Source: Sinorhizobium fredii USDA 205
Lineage (GTDB): Bacteria; Pseudomonadota; Alphaproteobacteria; Rhizobiales; Rhizobiaceae
Assembly: GCF_001461695.1 (NCBI RefSeq)
Contig: NZ_AUTC01000035.1
Coordinates: 124,001-188,000, forward strand
Direction of reading: 5' to 3'
DNA length: 64,000 bases
Below the pieces are notes generated by a model that made no database searches, was not told the DNA's origin, and was given only the letters and a program-made list of their open reading frames with translations. A program made the position numbers and the translations under genes. Of this stretch, positions 43,452 to 51,867 are shown piece after piece (positions within the stretch are counted from its first letter, which is position 1; each line of letters opens with the position of its first letter).

Positions 43452-43477
43452 GGTGCAACGCGGTTTCGCGTTGCACC
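43452..43477. repeat. Perfect 11-bp inverted repeat with 4-nt loop
   Basis: GGTGCAACGCG-GTTT-CGCGTTGCACC, located 91 bp before the PAS gene start. No T-run follows in either direction, so a plain terminator is unlikely; a leader hairpin or operator are alternatives. Confidence 0.55.
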
Positions 43478-43567
43478 GGGGTCGGTCAAAACATAGAAAT
43501 TTTCAGCTGCACTTACTCGCCTTGAACGCATTGGCGCGGCCTTCGCCGCGGGAATGAGGTTTTCAAA

Positions 43568-44278
43568 TTGAACGAATTGATTGAGCTGTTTTGGTTCAAG
43601 TATTCGCAGTTGCAGTATGCGGTAAAGATCGCAGACGACCATCTGATCGGTATCCTCGACCGTGAACTCGAGCCAATTCTGAGGGCTGTCTACGCCGAGA
43701 AGGCCGCCAGCGTCGAAGATGCCCGCCTGCAGTTCCAGTTTCTCGTGGACCTGTTGCGTGCCGAGGCGGACGACATCGCCTGTGTGCTGCGCCATTCGCG
43801 ATTGCTCAAATCGCTGATCGACCGCTATCTTGCGGCGACGAGAAGCGCCGACCTCACCGGGCTGGATCTCGACCGGGCCCCGAAAATGCCGACCAAAGGG
43901 CGTGCCGACGAGGGATTGCTCAACGAGGCGATCCTCGACTGTCTTCCCGACCGTGTCGCGGTCATCACGCCGGATTACCGGTACCTCTACACCAATGCCG
44001 CGCATGCGAGCCATCTAGAACGCCGGCCGATGGACCTGGTCGGACGGCATGTCGTGGAGTTCATCGGCCTCCAGCGTTTCGAAGAGCGCGTCAAGCTCCA
44101 TCTCGACCGCTGTTTCGCCGGCGAGATAATCGATTACACCTTTGCCAAGACCGTCGACAGCCGAACGGTCGTCGTCCGCTGCCGCATGACACCCTGCCGA
44201 TCATGCGCCGGCAAGCTCATCGGCGCTATCCTGGTCATTCAGGAACATGCCGACAGGCGTAGGGCGGTCGCCGCTTGA
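43568..44278 (+). CDS. PAS domain protein with C-terminal Cys cluster
   Basis: 236 aa from TTG 43568, with GGAATGAGG about 8 bp upstream; no better start exists. A helical N-terminal region is followed by a PAS domain (about 118–230: LPDRVAVITPDYRYLYTNAA, LVGRHVVEFIGLQRFEE). Near the end RCRMTPCRSCAGKLIG has three Cys in a C-x4-C-x2-C pattern that could be redox-active or bind metal. There is no output domain, so it may signal through a partner. It is convergent with the hemerythrin gene. Confidence 0.75.
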   Translation: MNELIELFWFKYSQLQYAVKIADDHLIGILDRELEPILRAVYAEKAASVEDARLQFQFLVDLLRAEADDIACVLRHSRLLKSLIDRYLAATRSADLTGLDLDRAPKMPTKGRADEGLLNEAILDCLPDRVAVITPDYRYLYTNAAHASHLERRPMDLVGRHVVEFIGLQRFEERVKLHLDRCFAGEIIDYTFAKTVDSRTVVVRCRMTPCRSCAGKLIGAILVIQEHADRRRAVAA

Positions 44279-44285
44279 CCTTCGC

Positions 44286-44810
44286 TCAAGCCGGCAGCGT
44301 TCCTGGCTGCTCACCTCGGTGCCGGGCGAGAATGCCGCGCAGGCATTCTTGCTCGAAGACTATGTGCCGACGCACATTCGTGAAGAACCCGCGCAGCATA
44401 TAACCGGCGGTTTCGGCGTTGGCGCTTGCGTCCGCCGCCCCGAGCCGCGCCAGCATCTCGGACAATTCCTCCGCGTAGCATTCGTCCTCGCAATGCTCGT
44501 ATTTCAGCTCTTCGAGCATGGCGGCCAGGGCGGGATCGTCGCCGCTCCTTCTTTCGATACAGGCAAAGACGAGCCGTTCCTCACCGGCGTGCAGTTCCCG
44601 GAGCAAGGGGCCGAGCATTCTTGCGGCATAGGCGCAGATCTCCCGGTCGATCTCCGGAAGGTTGTCGGCAATGGCCTCCAGGCTGTCGCAGAGCGCCAAT
44701 TGATCCTTGTGAGCCTCCGCAAGCCAAGCGAGCGGCTCGGCGGCGGCCATTGTCGGCGGCCGCGACTGCGCGCCGTGAGAAGGCGCAAGTCCCTTGATTC
44801 TCGTTATCAT
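44286..44810 (-). CDS. Hemerythrin domain protein
   Basis: 174 aa. A four-helix bundle with the spaced ligands of the hemerythrin HHE family: LAEAHKDQL, RELHAGEERLVF, YEHCEDECYAEEL and NVRRHIVFEQECLRG. Such proteins bind a di-iron site and sense or carry O2 or NO. The FNR box at 44891–44904 lies 81 bp upstream and may be shared with ccoN. ATG 44810 was chosen; a GTG at 44855 would extend it by 15 residues. Confidence 0.82.
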   Translation of the reverse strand: MITRIKGLAPSHGAQSRPPTMAAAEPLAWLAEAHKDQLALCDSLEAIADNLPEIDREICAYAARMLGPLLRELHAGEERLVFACIERRSGDDPALAAMLEELKYEHCEDECYAEELSEMLARLGAADASANAETAGYMLRGFFTNVRRHIVFEQECLRGILARHRGEQPGTLPA

Positions 44811-44890
44811 GCGCTCAGGTCCCGTCCAGCATCTCTTCACGTCGCAGTCCTCCACGACAGGGAGGATGCGGCAGTGCGCCGTACCTAACC

Positions 44891-44904
44891 TTGATCTGAA
44901 TCAA
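44891..44904. promoter_or_regulatory. FNR/FixK box between hemerythrin and ccoN
   Basis: TTGATCTGAATCAA, a perfect TTGAT-N4-ATCAA, about 105 bp from the ccoN start and 87 bp from the hemerythrin start, in a divergent gap. It should activate ccoNOQP at low oxygen. Confidence 0.92.
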
Positions 44905-45002
44905 GGCAGGTGATGGATGATTCCGACAATTCTCCAGCCGCATTGGCCGACGCGCGACGATGCGCGTGATGGCTGGCAGGTGGAAAAGTTGGGGGCCCAA
45001 CA

Positions 45003-46619
45003 ATGAAATATACGGTGGAGACGATCCTGCTCGGTATCGGCGCTTTCCTGGCGCTGGTGGGGGCCGGTTTCGCTGAGGATCGTTTTTTTGCAGCGCATAT
45101 GTGGGTGCTGTTCTTCGCGCTGTTCGGCGGTACGATCGTGCTGATGCGGCGGGTCGATTTTCGGCCGGCCTTTGCAGGGCAGGCGCCACGCCAGGAATAC
45201 TTCGACGAGGTGGTGAAGTACGGCGTGATTGCCACGGTCTTCTGGGGCGTCGTCGGGTTCCTCGTCGGCGTCGTCGTGGCGCTGCAACTCGCCTTTCCCG
45301 ACCTCAATATCGAGCCTTGGTTCAACTTCGGGCGCGTGCGGCCGCTGCACACCTCGGCGGTCATTTTCGCATTCGGCGGCAATGCCCTGATTGCGACCTC
45401 CCTCTATGTCGTGCAACGCACCAGCCGCGCCCGACTGTTCGGCGGCAATCTCGGCTGGTTCGTCTTCTGGGGCTACCAGCTCTTCATCGTGCTTGCCGCC
45501 ACCGGCTATCTGCTCGGGATAACCCAGGGGCGCGAATATGCGGAACCGGAATGGTACGTCGACCTCTGGCTGACGATCGTGTGGGTCGCCTACCTCGTTG
45601 CCTTCCTCGGCACGATCCTCGTGCGCAAGGAGCCGCACATCTACGTGGCGAACTGGTTCTATCTCGCTTTCATCGTGACGATCGCAATGCTCCACATCGT
45701 CAACAACCTGGCGGTGCCGGTCTCGTTCCTCGGCTCCAAGAGCTACTCGGCCTTCGCGGGCGTGCAGGATGCGCTGACACAATGGTGGTACGGCCATAAC
45801 GCCGTCGGTTTCTTCCTGACCGCCGGCTTCCTGGCGATGATGTATTACTTCATCCCCAAGCAGGTGAACCGCCCCGTCTATTCCTACCGGCTGTCGATCA
45901 TCCACTTCTGGTCGCTGATCTTCATGTATATCTGGGCCGGTCCCCATCACCTTCATTATACGGCGCTGCCCGACTGGGCGCAGACGCTCGGCATGGTCTT
46001 TTCCGTGATGCTCTGGATGCCCTCATGGGGCGGCATGATCAATGGTTTGATGACGCTGTCGGGAGCCTGGGACAAGGTCCGCACCGACCCCATCGTGCGC
46101 ATGATGGTGATGGCCGTCGCCTTCTACGGCATGGCGACCTTCGAAGGGCCGATGATGTCGATCAAGGCCGTCAACTCGCTCAGCCACTACACCGACTGGA
46201 CCATCGGCCACGTGCATTCCGGCGCGCTCGGCTGGAATGGCCTGATTACCTTCGGTGCCATCTATTACCTGGTGCCGAAGCTATGGAACCGCGAGCGGCT
46301 CTATAGCCTGCGCATGGTCAACTGGCACTTCTGGCTCGCCACGCTCGGTATCGTCGTCTACGCCGCCACCATGTGGGTTGCCGGCATCCAGCAGGGGCTG
46401 ATGTGGCGCGAATACGACGACCAGGGCTTCCTCGTCTATTCCTTCGCGGAATCGGTCGCGGCGATGTTCCCCTACTATGTCATGCGTGCCGCCGGTGGCG
46501 CCCTGTTCCTCGCCGGCGCGCTGATCATGGCCTTCAATGTAACGATGACCATCCTCGGTCGTGTCCGCGACGAGGCTTCGATCCTCGATGCTGCGGCGCT
46601 GCCCGCGGCTGCGGAATAG
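45003..46619 (+). CDS. ccoN: cbb3-type cytochrome c oxidase subunit I
   Basis: 538 aa, about 12 membrane helices. Heme and CuB ligands occur in [33 protein letters not shown] and [11 protein letters not shown]. It is the catalytic subunit of the high-affinity oxidase (FixN). First gene of ccoNOQP, with a perfect FNR box upstream. Confidence 0.96.
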   Translation: MKYTVETILLGIGAFLALVGAGFAEDRFFAAHMWVLFFALFGGTIVLMRRVDFRPAFAGQAPRQEYFDEVVKYGVIATVFWGVVGFLVGVVVALQLAFPDLNIEPWFNFGRVRPLHTSAVIFAFGGNALIATSLYVVQRTSRARLFGGNLGWFVFWGYQLFIVLAATGYLLGITQGREYAEPEWYVDLWLTIVWVAYLVAFLGTILVRKEPHIYVANWFYLAFIVTIAMLHIVNNLAVPVSFLGSKSYSAFAGVQDALTQWWYGHNAVGFFLTAGFLAMMYYFIPKQVNRPVYSYRLSIIHFWSLIFMYIWAGPHHLHYTALPDWAQTLGMVFSVMLWMPSWGGMINGLMTLSGAWDKVRTDPIVRMMVMAVAFYGMATFEGPMMSIKAVNSLSHYTDWTIGHVHSGALGWNGLITFGAIYYLVPKLWNRERLYSLRMVNWHFWLATLGIVVYAATMWVAGIQQGLMWREYDDQGFLVYSFAESVAAMFPYYVMRAAGGALFLAGALIMAFNVTMTILGRVRDEASILDAAALPAAAE

Positions 46620-46631
46620 GAGGGGAGACCC

Positions 46632-47363
46632 ATGTCCATTCTCGACAAACATTCGCTGCTCGAACGCAATGCGACGCTGCTGCTCGTCGGTTCCCTGCTC
46701 GTCGTCTCGATCGGCGGCATCGTCGAAATCTCCCCGCTCTTCTACCTCGAAAACACGATCGAGAAGGTCGAAGGGATGCGGCCCTATTCGCCGCTGGAGC
46801 TTGCCGGTCGCGATATCTATGTCCGCGAGGGCTGCTATGTCTGTCACAGCCAGATGATCCGGCCGTTCCGCGATGAGGTCGAGCGCTACGGGCATTATTC
46901 GCTGGCGGCGGAGTCGATGTACGACCATCCCTTCCAGTGGGGCTCGAAGCGCACCGGTCCGGACCTCGCCCGCGTCGGCGAGCGCTATTCCAACGAATGG
47001 CACGTCCAGCACATGATCGAGCCCCGTTCGGTCGTGCCGGAATCGGTCATGCCCAGCTACGCCTTCCTCAAGGAGACGCCGCTCGAGGTGAAGAACGTTC
47101 CCATGAGCCTCAAGGCGAACAGGGCGGTCGGCGTCCCCTACACGGACGAGATGATCGACAACGCGCTGGCGGACGCCAAGGCGCAAGCCGATCCGAATGC
47201 CGACACCACCGGCCTCGAGGCGCGCTATCCCAAGGCCAAGCTCGGCGATTTCGACGGCGATCCGCAAAAGCTGACGGAGATGGATGCGCTTGTCGCCTAT
47301 CTGCAGATGCTCGGCACGCTCGTCGACTTTTCCACCTACGACGACACGACCGGCTATCGCTGA
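46632..47363 (+). CDS. ccoO: cbb3-type cytochrome c oxidase subunit II
   Basis: 243 aa with one N-terminal membrane anchor ([20 protein letters not shown]) and a mono-heme c domain with CYVCH at residues 68–72. The methionine ligand is probably in the VMPSYAFL region. It carries electrons from CcoP to CcoN. Strong AGGAGGGGAG upstream; 12 bp after ccoN. Confidence 0.95.
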   Translation: MSILDKHSLLERNATLLLVGSLLVVSIGGIVEISPLFYLENTIEKVEGMRPYSPLELAGRDIYVREGCYVCHSQMIRPFRDEVERYGHYSLAAESMYDHPFQWGSKRTGPDLARVGERYSNEWHVQHMIEPRSVVPESVMPSYAFLKETPLEVKNVPMSLKANRAVGVPYTDEMIDNALADAKAQADPNADTTGLEARYPKAKLGDFDGDPQKLTEMDALVAYLQMLGTLVDFSTYDDTTGYR

Positions 47364-47378
47364 GAGGGGGACGCTGAC

Positions 47379-47609
47379 ATGGAAACCTATACCGCCATGC
47401 GGCATTTCGCCGACAGCTGGGCGCTCCTCGGGATGACGCTCTTCTTTCTCGGCGTCGTCGCTTTCGTCTTCCGGCCTGGCGCCAAGACGGCCGCCAACCA
47501 GGCGGCCTCCATCCCCTTCAATCACGATGTGATCGGCTCTACGCCAGAGCGGCACGCGGGCGGAAACCCGCAGCACACTTTTCCTCATGCCGCTCGAAAG
47601 GAGGACTGA
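47379..47609 (+). CDS. ccoQ: cbb3-type oxidase subunit IV (CcoQ)
   Basis: 76 aa, one membrane helix (WALLGMTLFFLGVVAFVFRP), then a hydrophilic tail. CcoQ stabilises the oxidase complex. It sits between ccoO and ccoP, 15 bp after ccoO and 2 bp before ccoP. The tail is somewhat longer than in many CcoQ proteins. Confidence 0.92.
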   Translation: METYTAMRHFADSWALLGMTLFFLGVVAFVFRPGAKTAANQAASIPFNHDVIGSTPERHAGGNPQHTFPHAARKED

Positions 47610-47611
47610 TC

Positions 47612-48475
47612 ATGGCGGACAAGCATATTGACGAGATCAGCGGCGTCGAAACCACCGGCCACGAATGGGATGGCATTCGCGAACTCAACAATCCGATGCC
47701 TCGCTGGTGGGTCTACACCTTCTACGCCACGATCCTATGGGGCGTCGGTTACGCAATTGCTTATCCATCGATCCCGATGTTGACGGATGCGACGAAGGGC
47801 ATGCTCGGCTTCTCCAGCCGCGCCGAGGTGAGCACCGAGCTTGCCAATGCCAAGGCAGCGCAAGCAGGCAGCCTTGAGCGCATCGCGTCGAGTTCGCTGG
47901 AGGAGATCATCGCGGATCCGCAACTTCAGCAATTCGCCGTTGCAGGCGGTGCCTCGGCCTTCAAGGTCAACTGTGCCCAGTGCCACGGTTCCGGCGCGGC
48001 CGGCGCCAAGGGCTTTCCGAACCTCAACGACGACGAGTGGCTCTGGGGCGGCAAGCCCGAGGAGATTTATCAGACGATCGCGCATGGCGTGCGCCATGGC
48101 GGCGATGCGGAAACGCGCGTCTCCGAGATGTCATCCTTCGCGGAGATGCTGACGCCCGAAGAGATGCGCGATACCGCGGCCTACGTCGTCAGTCTCACTG
48201 GGACGTCGTCCGATCCAGCGCTCGTTGCGAACGGAAAGCAGCTTTTCGCGGACAATTGTTCCGCATGCCACGGCGCGGATGCAACGGGCAATCGCGAGAT
48301 GGGAGCACCCAATCTGGCGGACGCAATCTGGTTGAACGGGGAGGGCGAACAGGCGATCGTCAACCAGATGAAGGCGCCGAAGCATGGCGTCATGCCCGCC
48401 TGGCTGCCTCGCATCGGCGACACGACAGTCAAGCAACTCGCGGTCTTCGTCCACTCGCTGGGCGGCGGCGAATAA
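47612..48475 (+). CDS. ccoP: cbb3-type cytochrome c oxidase subunit III (di-heme)
   Basis: 287 aa. A cytoplasmic N-terminus with NNPMPRWW precedes one membrane helix, then two cytochrome c domains with CAQCH (121–125) and CSACH (216–220). It accepts electrons from soluble cytochrome c. The operon ends here, with a terminator at 48511–48542. Confidence 0.96.
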   Translation: MADKHIDEISGVETTGHEWDGIRELNNPMPRWWVYTFYATILWGVGYAIAYPSIPMLTDATKGMLGFSSRAEVSTELANAKAAQAGSLERIASSSLEEIIADPQLQQFAVAGGASAFKVNCAQCHGSGAAGAKGFPNLNDDEWLWGGKPEEIYQTIAHGVRHGGDAETRVSEMSSFAEMLTPEEMRDTAAYVVSLTGTSSDPALVANGKQLFADNCSACHGADATGNREMGAPNLADAIWLNGEGEQAIVNQMKAPKHGVMPAWLPRIGDTTVKQLAVFVHSLGGGE

Positions 48476-48510
48476 GGGATACGAAACCGCATTGGGATTC
48501 ATAGTGGTGC

Positions 48511-48542
48511 AAGCCGCGCGTCTTCAGGACGCGCGGCTTTTC
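48511..48542 (+). terminator. Rho-independent terminator of ccoNOQP
   Basis: A 12-bp perfect stem AAGCCGCGCGTC/GACGCGCGGCTT with a 5-nt loop TTCAG and a short T-run (TTTTCTG), 36 bp after ccoP. Confidence 0.85.
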
Positions 48543-48605
48543 TGTGCGGAATTCAACAGGAGGTGCTAAGCTTTGTCGGCGGCAGCCCTCGAGAGGACAA
48601 GCGAG

Positions 48606-48692
48606 ATGTCACAGGACTGGCCCATGTTCATCCTGCAGTGCATCGTCGTCTTCGGCCTAGTCAGCGTGCTTTTCATCCGCTTCGGCGAATAG
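48606..48692 (+). CDS. Possible 28-aa membrane micropeptide
   Basis: ATG 48606, with GAGAGGAC about 8 bp upstream, opens a 28-codon frame: MSQDWPMFILQ, then the hydrophobic CIVVFGLVSVLFIRF and a final GE. A single membrane helix fits. It lies after the ccoNOQP terminator, so it would need its own promoter. It is too short for automatic callers. The location suggests, but does not prove, a link with the oxidase. Confidence 0.5.
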   Translation: MSQDWPMFILQCIVVFGLVSVLFIRFGE

Positions 48693-48735
48693 TCTCCGCG
48701 CCGCTGCCGCCTGATCTGAACGTTTGAACCTTCCA

Positions 48736-49083
48736 TTAGTCTTTCGACCAGACCGCCAGCTCGTAGCCATCCGGATCGGCAAAGTGAAAGCGCCGTCCGC
48801 CGGGGAACGCGAAGATCGGCTTAACGATCCTGCCGCCGGCGCCCTCGACCCGGGCCAGAGCGTCCTCCAGGTCATCGGCATAGAGGATGACGAGCGGCCC
48901 GCCGCTGCTGACCGGACCGAGCGTCGTGAAGCCGCCGGTCAGCCGGCCGTCCGCGAACTCGCAGTATTCCGGACCGTAATCGGTGAAGGTCCAACCGAAG
49001 GCACCGCCGTAGAAGGCTTTGCTCGCTGCAATGTCGGCAACGTTGAATTCGATATAGTCGATGCGTCGGTCGCTGCCGCTCAT
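48736..49083 (-). CDS. VOC (glyoxalase/bleomycin-resistance) family protein
   Basis: 115 aa. The beta-alpha-beta repeats of the VOC fold are clear: RIDYIEFNVADIAASKAFYG, FGWTFTDYGPEYCEF, PLVILYADDLEDALARVEGA and RRFHFADPDGYELAVWS, with a Glu at the usual metal position. Substrate unknown. Its ATG overlaps the stop of the upstream gene by 4 bp, so the two form a pair. Confidence 0.88.
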   Translation of the reverse strand: MSGSDRRIDYIEFNVADIAASKAFYGGAFGWTFTDYGPEYCEFADGRLTGGFTTLGPVSSGGPLVILYADDLEDALARVEGAGGRIVKPIFAFPGGRRFHFADPDGYELAVWSKD

Positions 49084-49514
49084 GGCATGTTCTCTCCCGT
49101 CTTTGCTTTCTCGTTGCCTGCTTCCAGAATGGTCTTCAAGGCGGCGAGATCCTTTTCTACCCAGGCGGCGTCGGCCGCAAACTGCGCGTCGCTCATGCTG
49201 GTCTGCCTCAACAGCGTGAACATTACTTCCGCGCCGTCGCCATTCGGCACGACACGGAGCGCGTTATGGACCTTGGCGCCGTCCTCAAGCGTCACCAGAT
49301 GATCGACGACCCCAAGTGCGTTGTCGGGAGCGAAGCGGACGCGGGCGTTGCCGAGTTCGCCGGGCGCGATCCATTCGTCACCGTCACGCGTCAGCCCCGA
49401 GGAGAGCCCGGAAGCCCAAAGCGGCATCATCGCGTGGTCGGCCATGAAGGCGTAGACATCGCGCCAGTCTCGCTCGATCGAGATATGAATTATTCTGGCG
49501 GCCATCGTGGTCAT
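49080..49514 (-). CDS. SRPBCC (START-like/polyketide cyclase) family protein
   Basis: 144 aa. RIIHISIERDWRDVYAFMAD at the start, WASGLSSGL and VDHLVTLEDGAKVHNALRV are consistent with a helix-grip SRPBCC fold binding a hydrophobic ligand. It is translationally coupled to the VOC gene, a common pairing of unknown function. Confidence 0.8.
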   Translation of the reverse strand: MTTMAARIIHISIERDWRDVYAFMADHAMMPLWASGLSSGLTRDGDEWIAPGELGNARVRFAPDNALGVVDHLVTLEDGAKVHNALRVVPNGDGAEVMFTLLRQTSMSDAQFAADAAWVEKDLAALKTILEAGNEKAKTGENMP

Positions 49515-49714
49515 GCGTGTCTCCGTTTTTCAGCCTGCATAGCACCTCATTGTGCCGCGATCTTGAATGAAACGGCGAATCTTCCCTCGAGCGTAAGATG
49601 CCTTCTCAATGCGCCGTTCGACGGCGCCCAGCCATCCTACAGCGAGAAGTGGGCCGAAAGGAGCTGATTATGGCCGAGGACTTATCGACGCACCGCTGGC
49701 ATTCGGCCGCAGAC

Positions 49715-49728
49715 TTGACGCAGATCAA
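49715..49728. promoter_or_regulatory. FNR/FixK box upstream of ccoG
   Basis: TTGACGCAGATCAA matches TTGAT-N4-ATCAA with one mismatch. It is 62 bp before the ccoG start, which would place transcription start about 28 bp before the ATG if the box is centred near -41. Confidence 0.8.
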
Positions 49729-49790
49729 GGTTTGAGACGGGGGAAATCGGCGATGACAGGGGCGATCATGAAATAATCCGGAATCCATGG

Positions 49791-51365
49791 ATGCATCCCC
49801 GATCCCTCGCCAAAACTCAGTCCGTCGAACGGCTGGAAGCCGAATCGGTCAGTGCCGCGCGCGTCCGCAAGCCGCTCTATGAGAAGCGCAGGAAGATCTT
49901 TCCGAAGCGGGCCGAAGGACGCTTTCGCCGCTTCAAGTGGCTCATCATGCTGGTGACGCTCGGCATCTACTATTTGACGCCGTGGATCCGCTGGGATCGC
50001 GGCACCCATGCGCCGGATCAGGCCGTCCTTGTCGACCTTGCGGCAAGGCGCTTCTACTTCTTCTTCATCGAGATCTGGCCGCAGGAGTTCTTCTTCGTCG
50101 CCGGGCTCCTCGTCATGGCGGGCTTCGGGCTTTTCCTCGTGACCTCGACGGTCGGCCGCGCCTGGTGCGGCTATGCCTGTCCGCAGACCGTATGGGTCGA
50201 TCTCTTCCTGGTGATCGAGCGCTTCATCGAAGGCGACCGCAATGCGCGAATGCGGCTCGATGCGGGTCCGTGGACGCTCGACAAGATCGTCAAGCGCCTT
50301 GCCAAGCATGCGATCTGGGTTCTCATCGGCGTGGCGACCGGCGGCGCCTGGATCTTCTATTTCGCCGATGCGCCATCGCTGCTCAAAAGTTTCGTCACGT
50401 TCGAGGCGCCGCCCGTCGCCTATTTCACCGTGGCGATCCTGACGGCCACAACCTATGTCTTCGGCGGGCTGATGCGCGAGCAGGTCTGCACCTATATGTG
50501 CCCCTGGCCGCGCGTCCAGGCGACGATGCTGGATGAAAATTCGCTGGTCGTCACCTATAACGACTGGCGCGGCGAACCGCGGTCGCGGCACGCCAAGAAG
50601 GCGGCGGCAGCCGGCGAGGTAGTCGGCGATTGTGTCGACTGCAATGCCTGCGTCGCGGTCTGTCCGATGGGCATCGACATCCGCGACGGCCAGCAGCTCG
50701 AGTGCATCACCTGCGCGCTCTGCATCGACGCCTGCGACGGCGTGATGGACAAGCTCGGCCGCGCGCGCGGACTGATCTCCTATGCAACGCTCAGCGATCA
50801 TGCCGCCAATCTGGCGCTTGCGACCAGCAACAGGGCGGCGGCGATCGATCCGCGGCGTGTGCGCGACGCGAACGGTGCTTTCGTGGACAAGGTCAGGCAT
50901 TTCGACTGGCGCATCATTTTCCGCACCCGCGTTCTCCTCTATTTCGCCGTCTGGGCGTTGATGGGGCTCGGACTGGTTTATGGGCTCGCGTCGCGTGACC
51001 GGCTCGAACTCAACGTGCTGCACGATCGAAATCCGCAATATGTCGTGGAGTCCGACGGTTCGGTGCGCAATGGCTACATGGTCAAGCTGCTCAACATGAT
51101 CCCCGAACAGCGCACCATCACGCTGACGATCGAGGGCATGCCCTCGGCGCGGATGCGCATTGCCGGCCAGGCGCCCGGCGACGGTCGTAGCTTCGCGATC
51201 GAGGTCGATCCGGACAAGGTCACGGCGCTCAAGGTGTTCGTGACCCTACCCAAGGAAAACCTCGTCGAGGCGGATGCCGGCTTCACGTTGATCGCGGACG
51301 ATCCGTCGAGCCATGAGCAGGACCTGTACCAGGCGAATTTCAACCGGGCCGCACAAGAAAGATGA
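49791..51365 (+). CDS. ccoG: cbb3 oxidase assembly/copper-related ferredoxin-like protein CcoG
   Basis: 524 aa (FixG). About five membrane helices; WCGYACPQTVW and CTYMCPWPRVQ are the NapH/CcoG-type motifs. Two 4Fe-4S sites follow (CVDCNACVAVCP and CITCALCIDACD). The C-terminal third is an Ig-like periplasmic domain. CcoG is a copper reductase needed for copper delivery to the oxidase. ATG 49791 is in frame with the full domain; a nearby ATG at 49787 is not. Confidence 0.95.
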   Translation: MHPRSLAKTQSVERLEAESVSAARVRKPLYEKRRKIFPKRAEGRFRRFKWLIMLVTLGIYYLTPWIRWDRGTHAPDQAVLVDLAARRFYFFFIEIWPQEFFFVAGLLVMAGFGLFLVTSTVGRAWCGYACPQTVWVDLFLVIERFIEGDRNARMRLDAGPWTLDKIVKRLAKHAIWVLIGVATGGAWIFYFADAPSLLKSFVTFEAPPVAYFTVAILTATTYVFGGLMREQVCTYMCPWPRVQATMLDENSLVVTYNDWRGEPRSRHAKKAAAAGEVVGDCVDCNACVAVCPMGIDIRDGQQLECITCALCIDACDGVMDKLGRARGLISYATLSDHAANLALATSNRAAAIDPRRVRDANGAFVDKVRHFDWRIIFRTRVLLYFAVWALMGLGLVYGLASRDRLELNVLHDRNPQYVVESDGSVRNGYMVKLLNMIPEQRTITLTIEGMPSARMRIAGQAPGDGRSFAIEVDPDKVTALKVFVTLPKENLVEADAGFTLIADDPSSHEQDLYQANFNRAAQER

Positions 51366-51372
51366 GGCGCAC

Positions 51373-51867
51373 ATGAGCGAGCATTTGAGCAAACAGCGTC
51401 AATTCACCGGTTGGCACATGATTGCGGTGATGGCTTTGTTCTTCGGTACCATCATCTCCGTCAATGCCGTCATGGCGTGGAACGCCAGCCGGAGCTGGAG
51501 CGGTCTCGTCGTCGCGAACAGCTATGTCGCCAGCCAGCAGTTCAACGGCAAGGTCGCCGAGACCCGCGCCTTTGAGGCGAGTGGCATTACCGGCCGGTTG
51601 ACGGCCGAGCCCGGTGCCGTCCGCTACGTGGTCACGCTGAATGGTGAACCGGCGAAACACATCGACAGGGTGGTCGCCACCTTCAAGCGGCCGGTCGAGG
51701 AACATGAGGATCTGCGGATCGACCTCGATCGGCAGGGCGCGGGGGCATTTCTTGCGGCGGAAAAGCTGAAACCCGGCCAATGGATCGCCGACCTCACGGC
51801 GATTTCGGGAGACGCTGTCGTCCATCGCCAAGCCGTCCGCTTCATCGCTCCGGGAGAAGGCAAATGA
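51373..51867 (+). CDS. ccoH: cbb3 oxidase assembly protein CcoH
   Basis: 164 aa (FixH). One N-terminal helix (MIAVMALFFGTIISVNAVMA) and a periplasmic domain (AKHIDRVVATFKRPVEEHED). It helps assemble CcoN into the complex. The start at 51373 has GAGG upstream; an extension overlapping ccoG was discarded. It overlaps ccoI by 4 bp. Confidence 0.92.
   Translation: MSEHLSKQRQFTGWHMIAVMALFFGTIISVNAVMAWNASRSWSGLVVANSYVASQQFNGKVAETRAFEASGITGRLTAEPGAVRYVVTLNGEPAKHIDRVVATFKRPVEEHEDLRIDLDRQGAGAFLAAEKLKPGQWIADLTAISGDAVVHRQAVRFIAPGEGK

Larger units (their letters stand above)
43241..43567. promoter_or_regulatory. Intergenic region with two palindromes
   Basis: 327 bp between lpxXL and the PAS gene with no credible gene. 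It contains a GAGTGTACACTC palindrome and an 11-bp hairpin (separate entries) and should hold the PAS gene promoter. Confidence 0.5.

Noticed and set aside
44901..47588. Long minus-strand frames opposite ccoN and ccoO
   Set aside because: The plus-strand products are unmistakable oxidase subunits; the opposite frames carry no motif.
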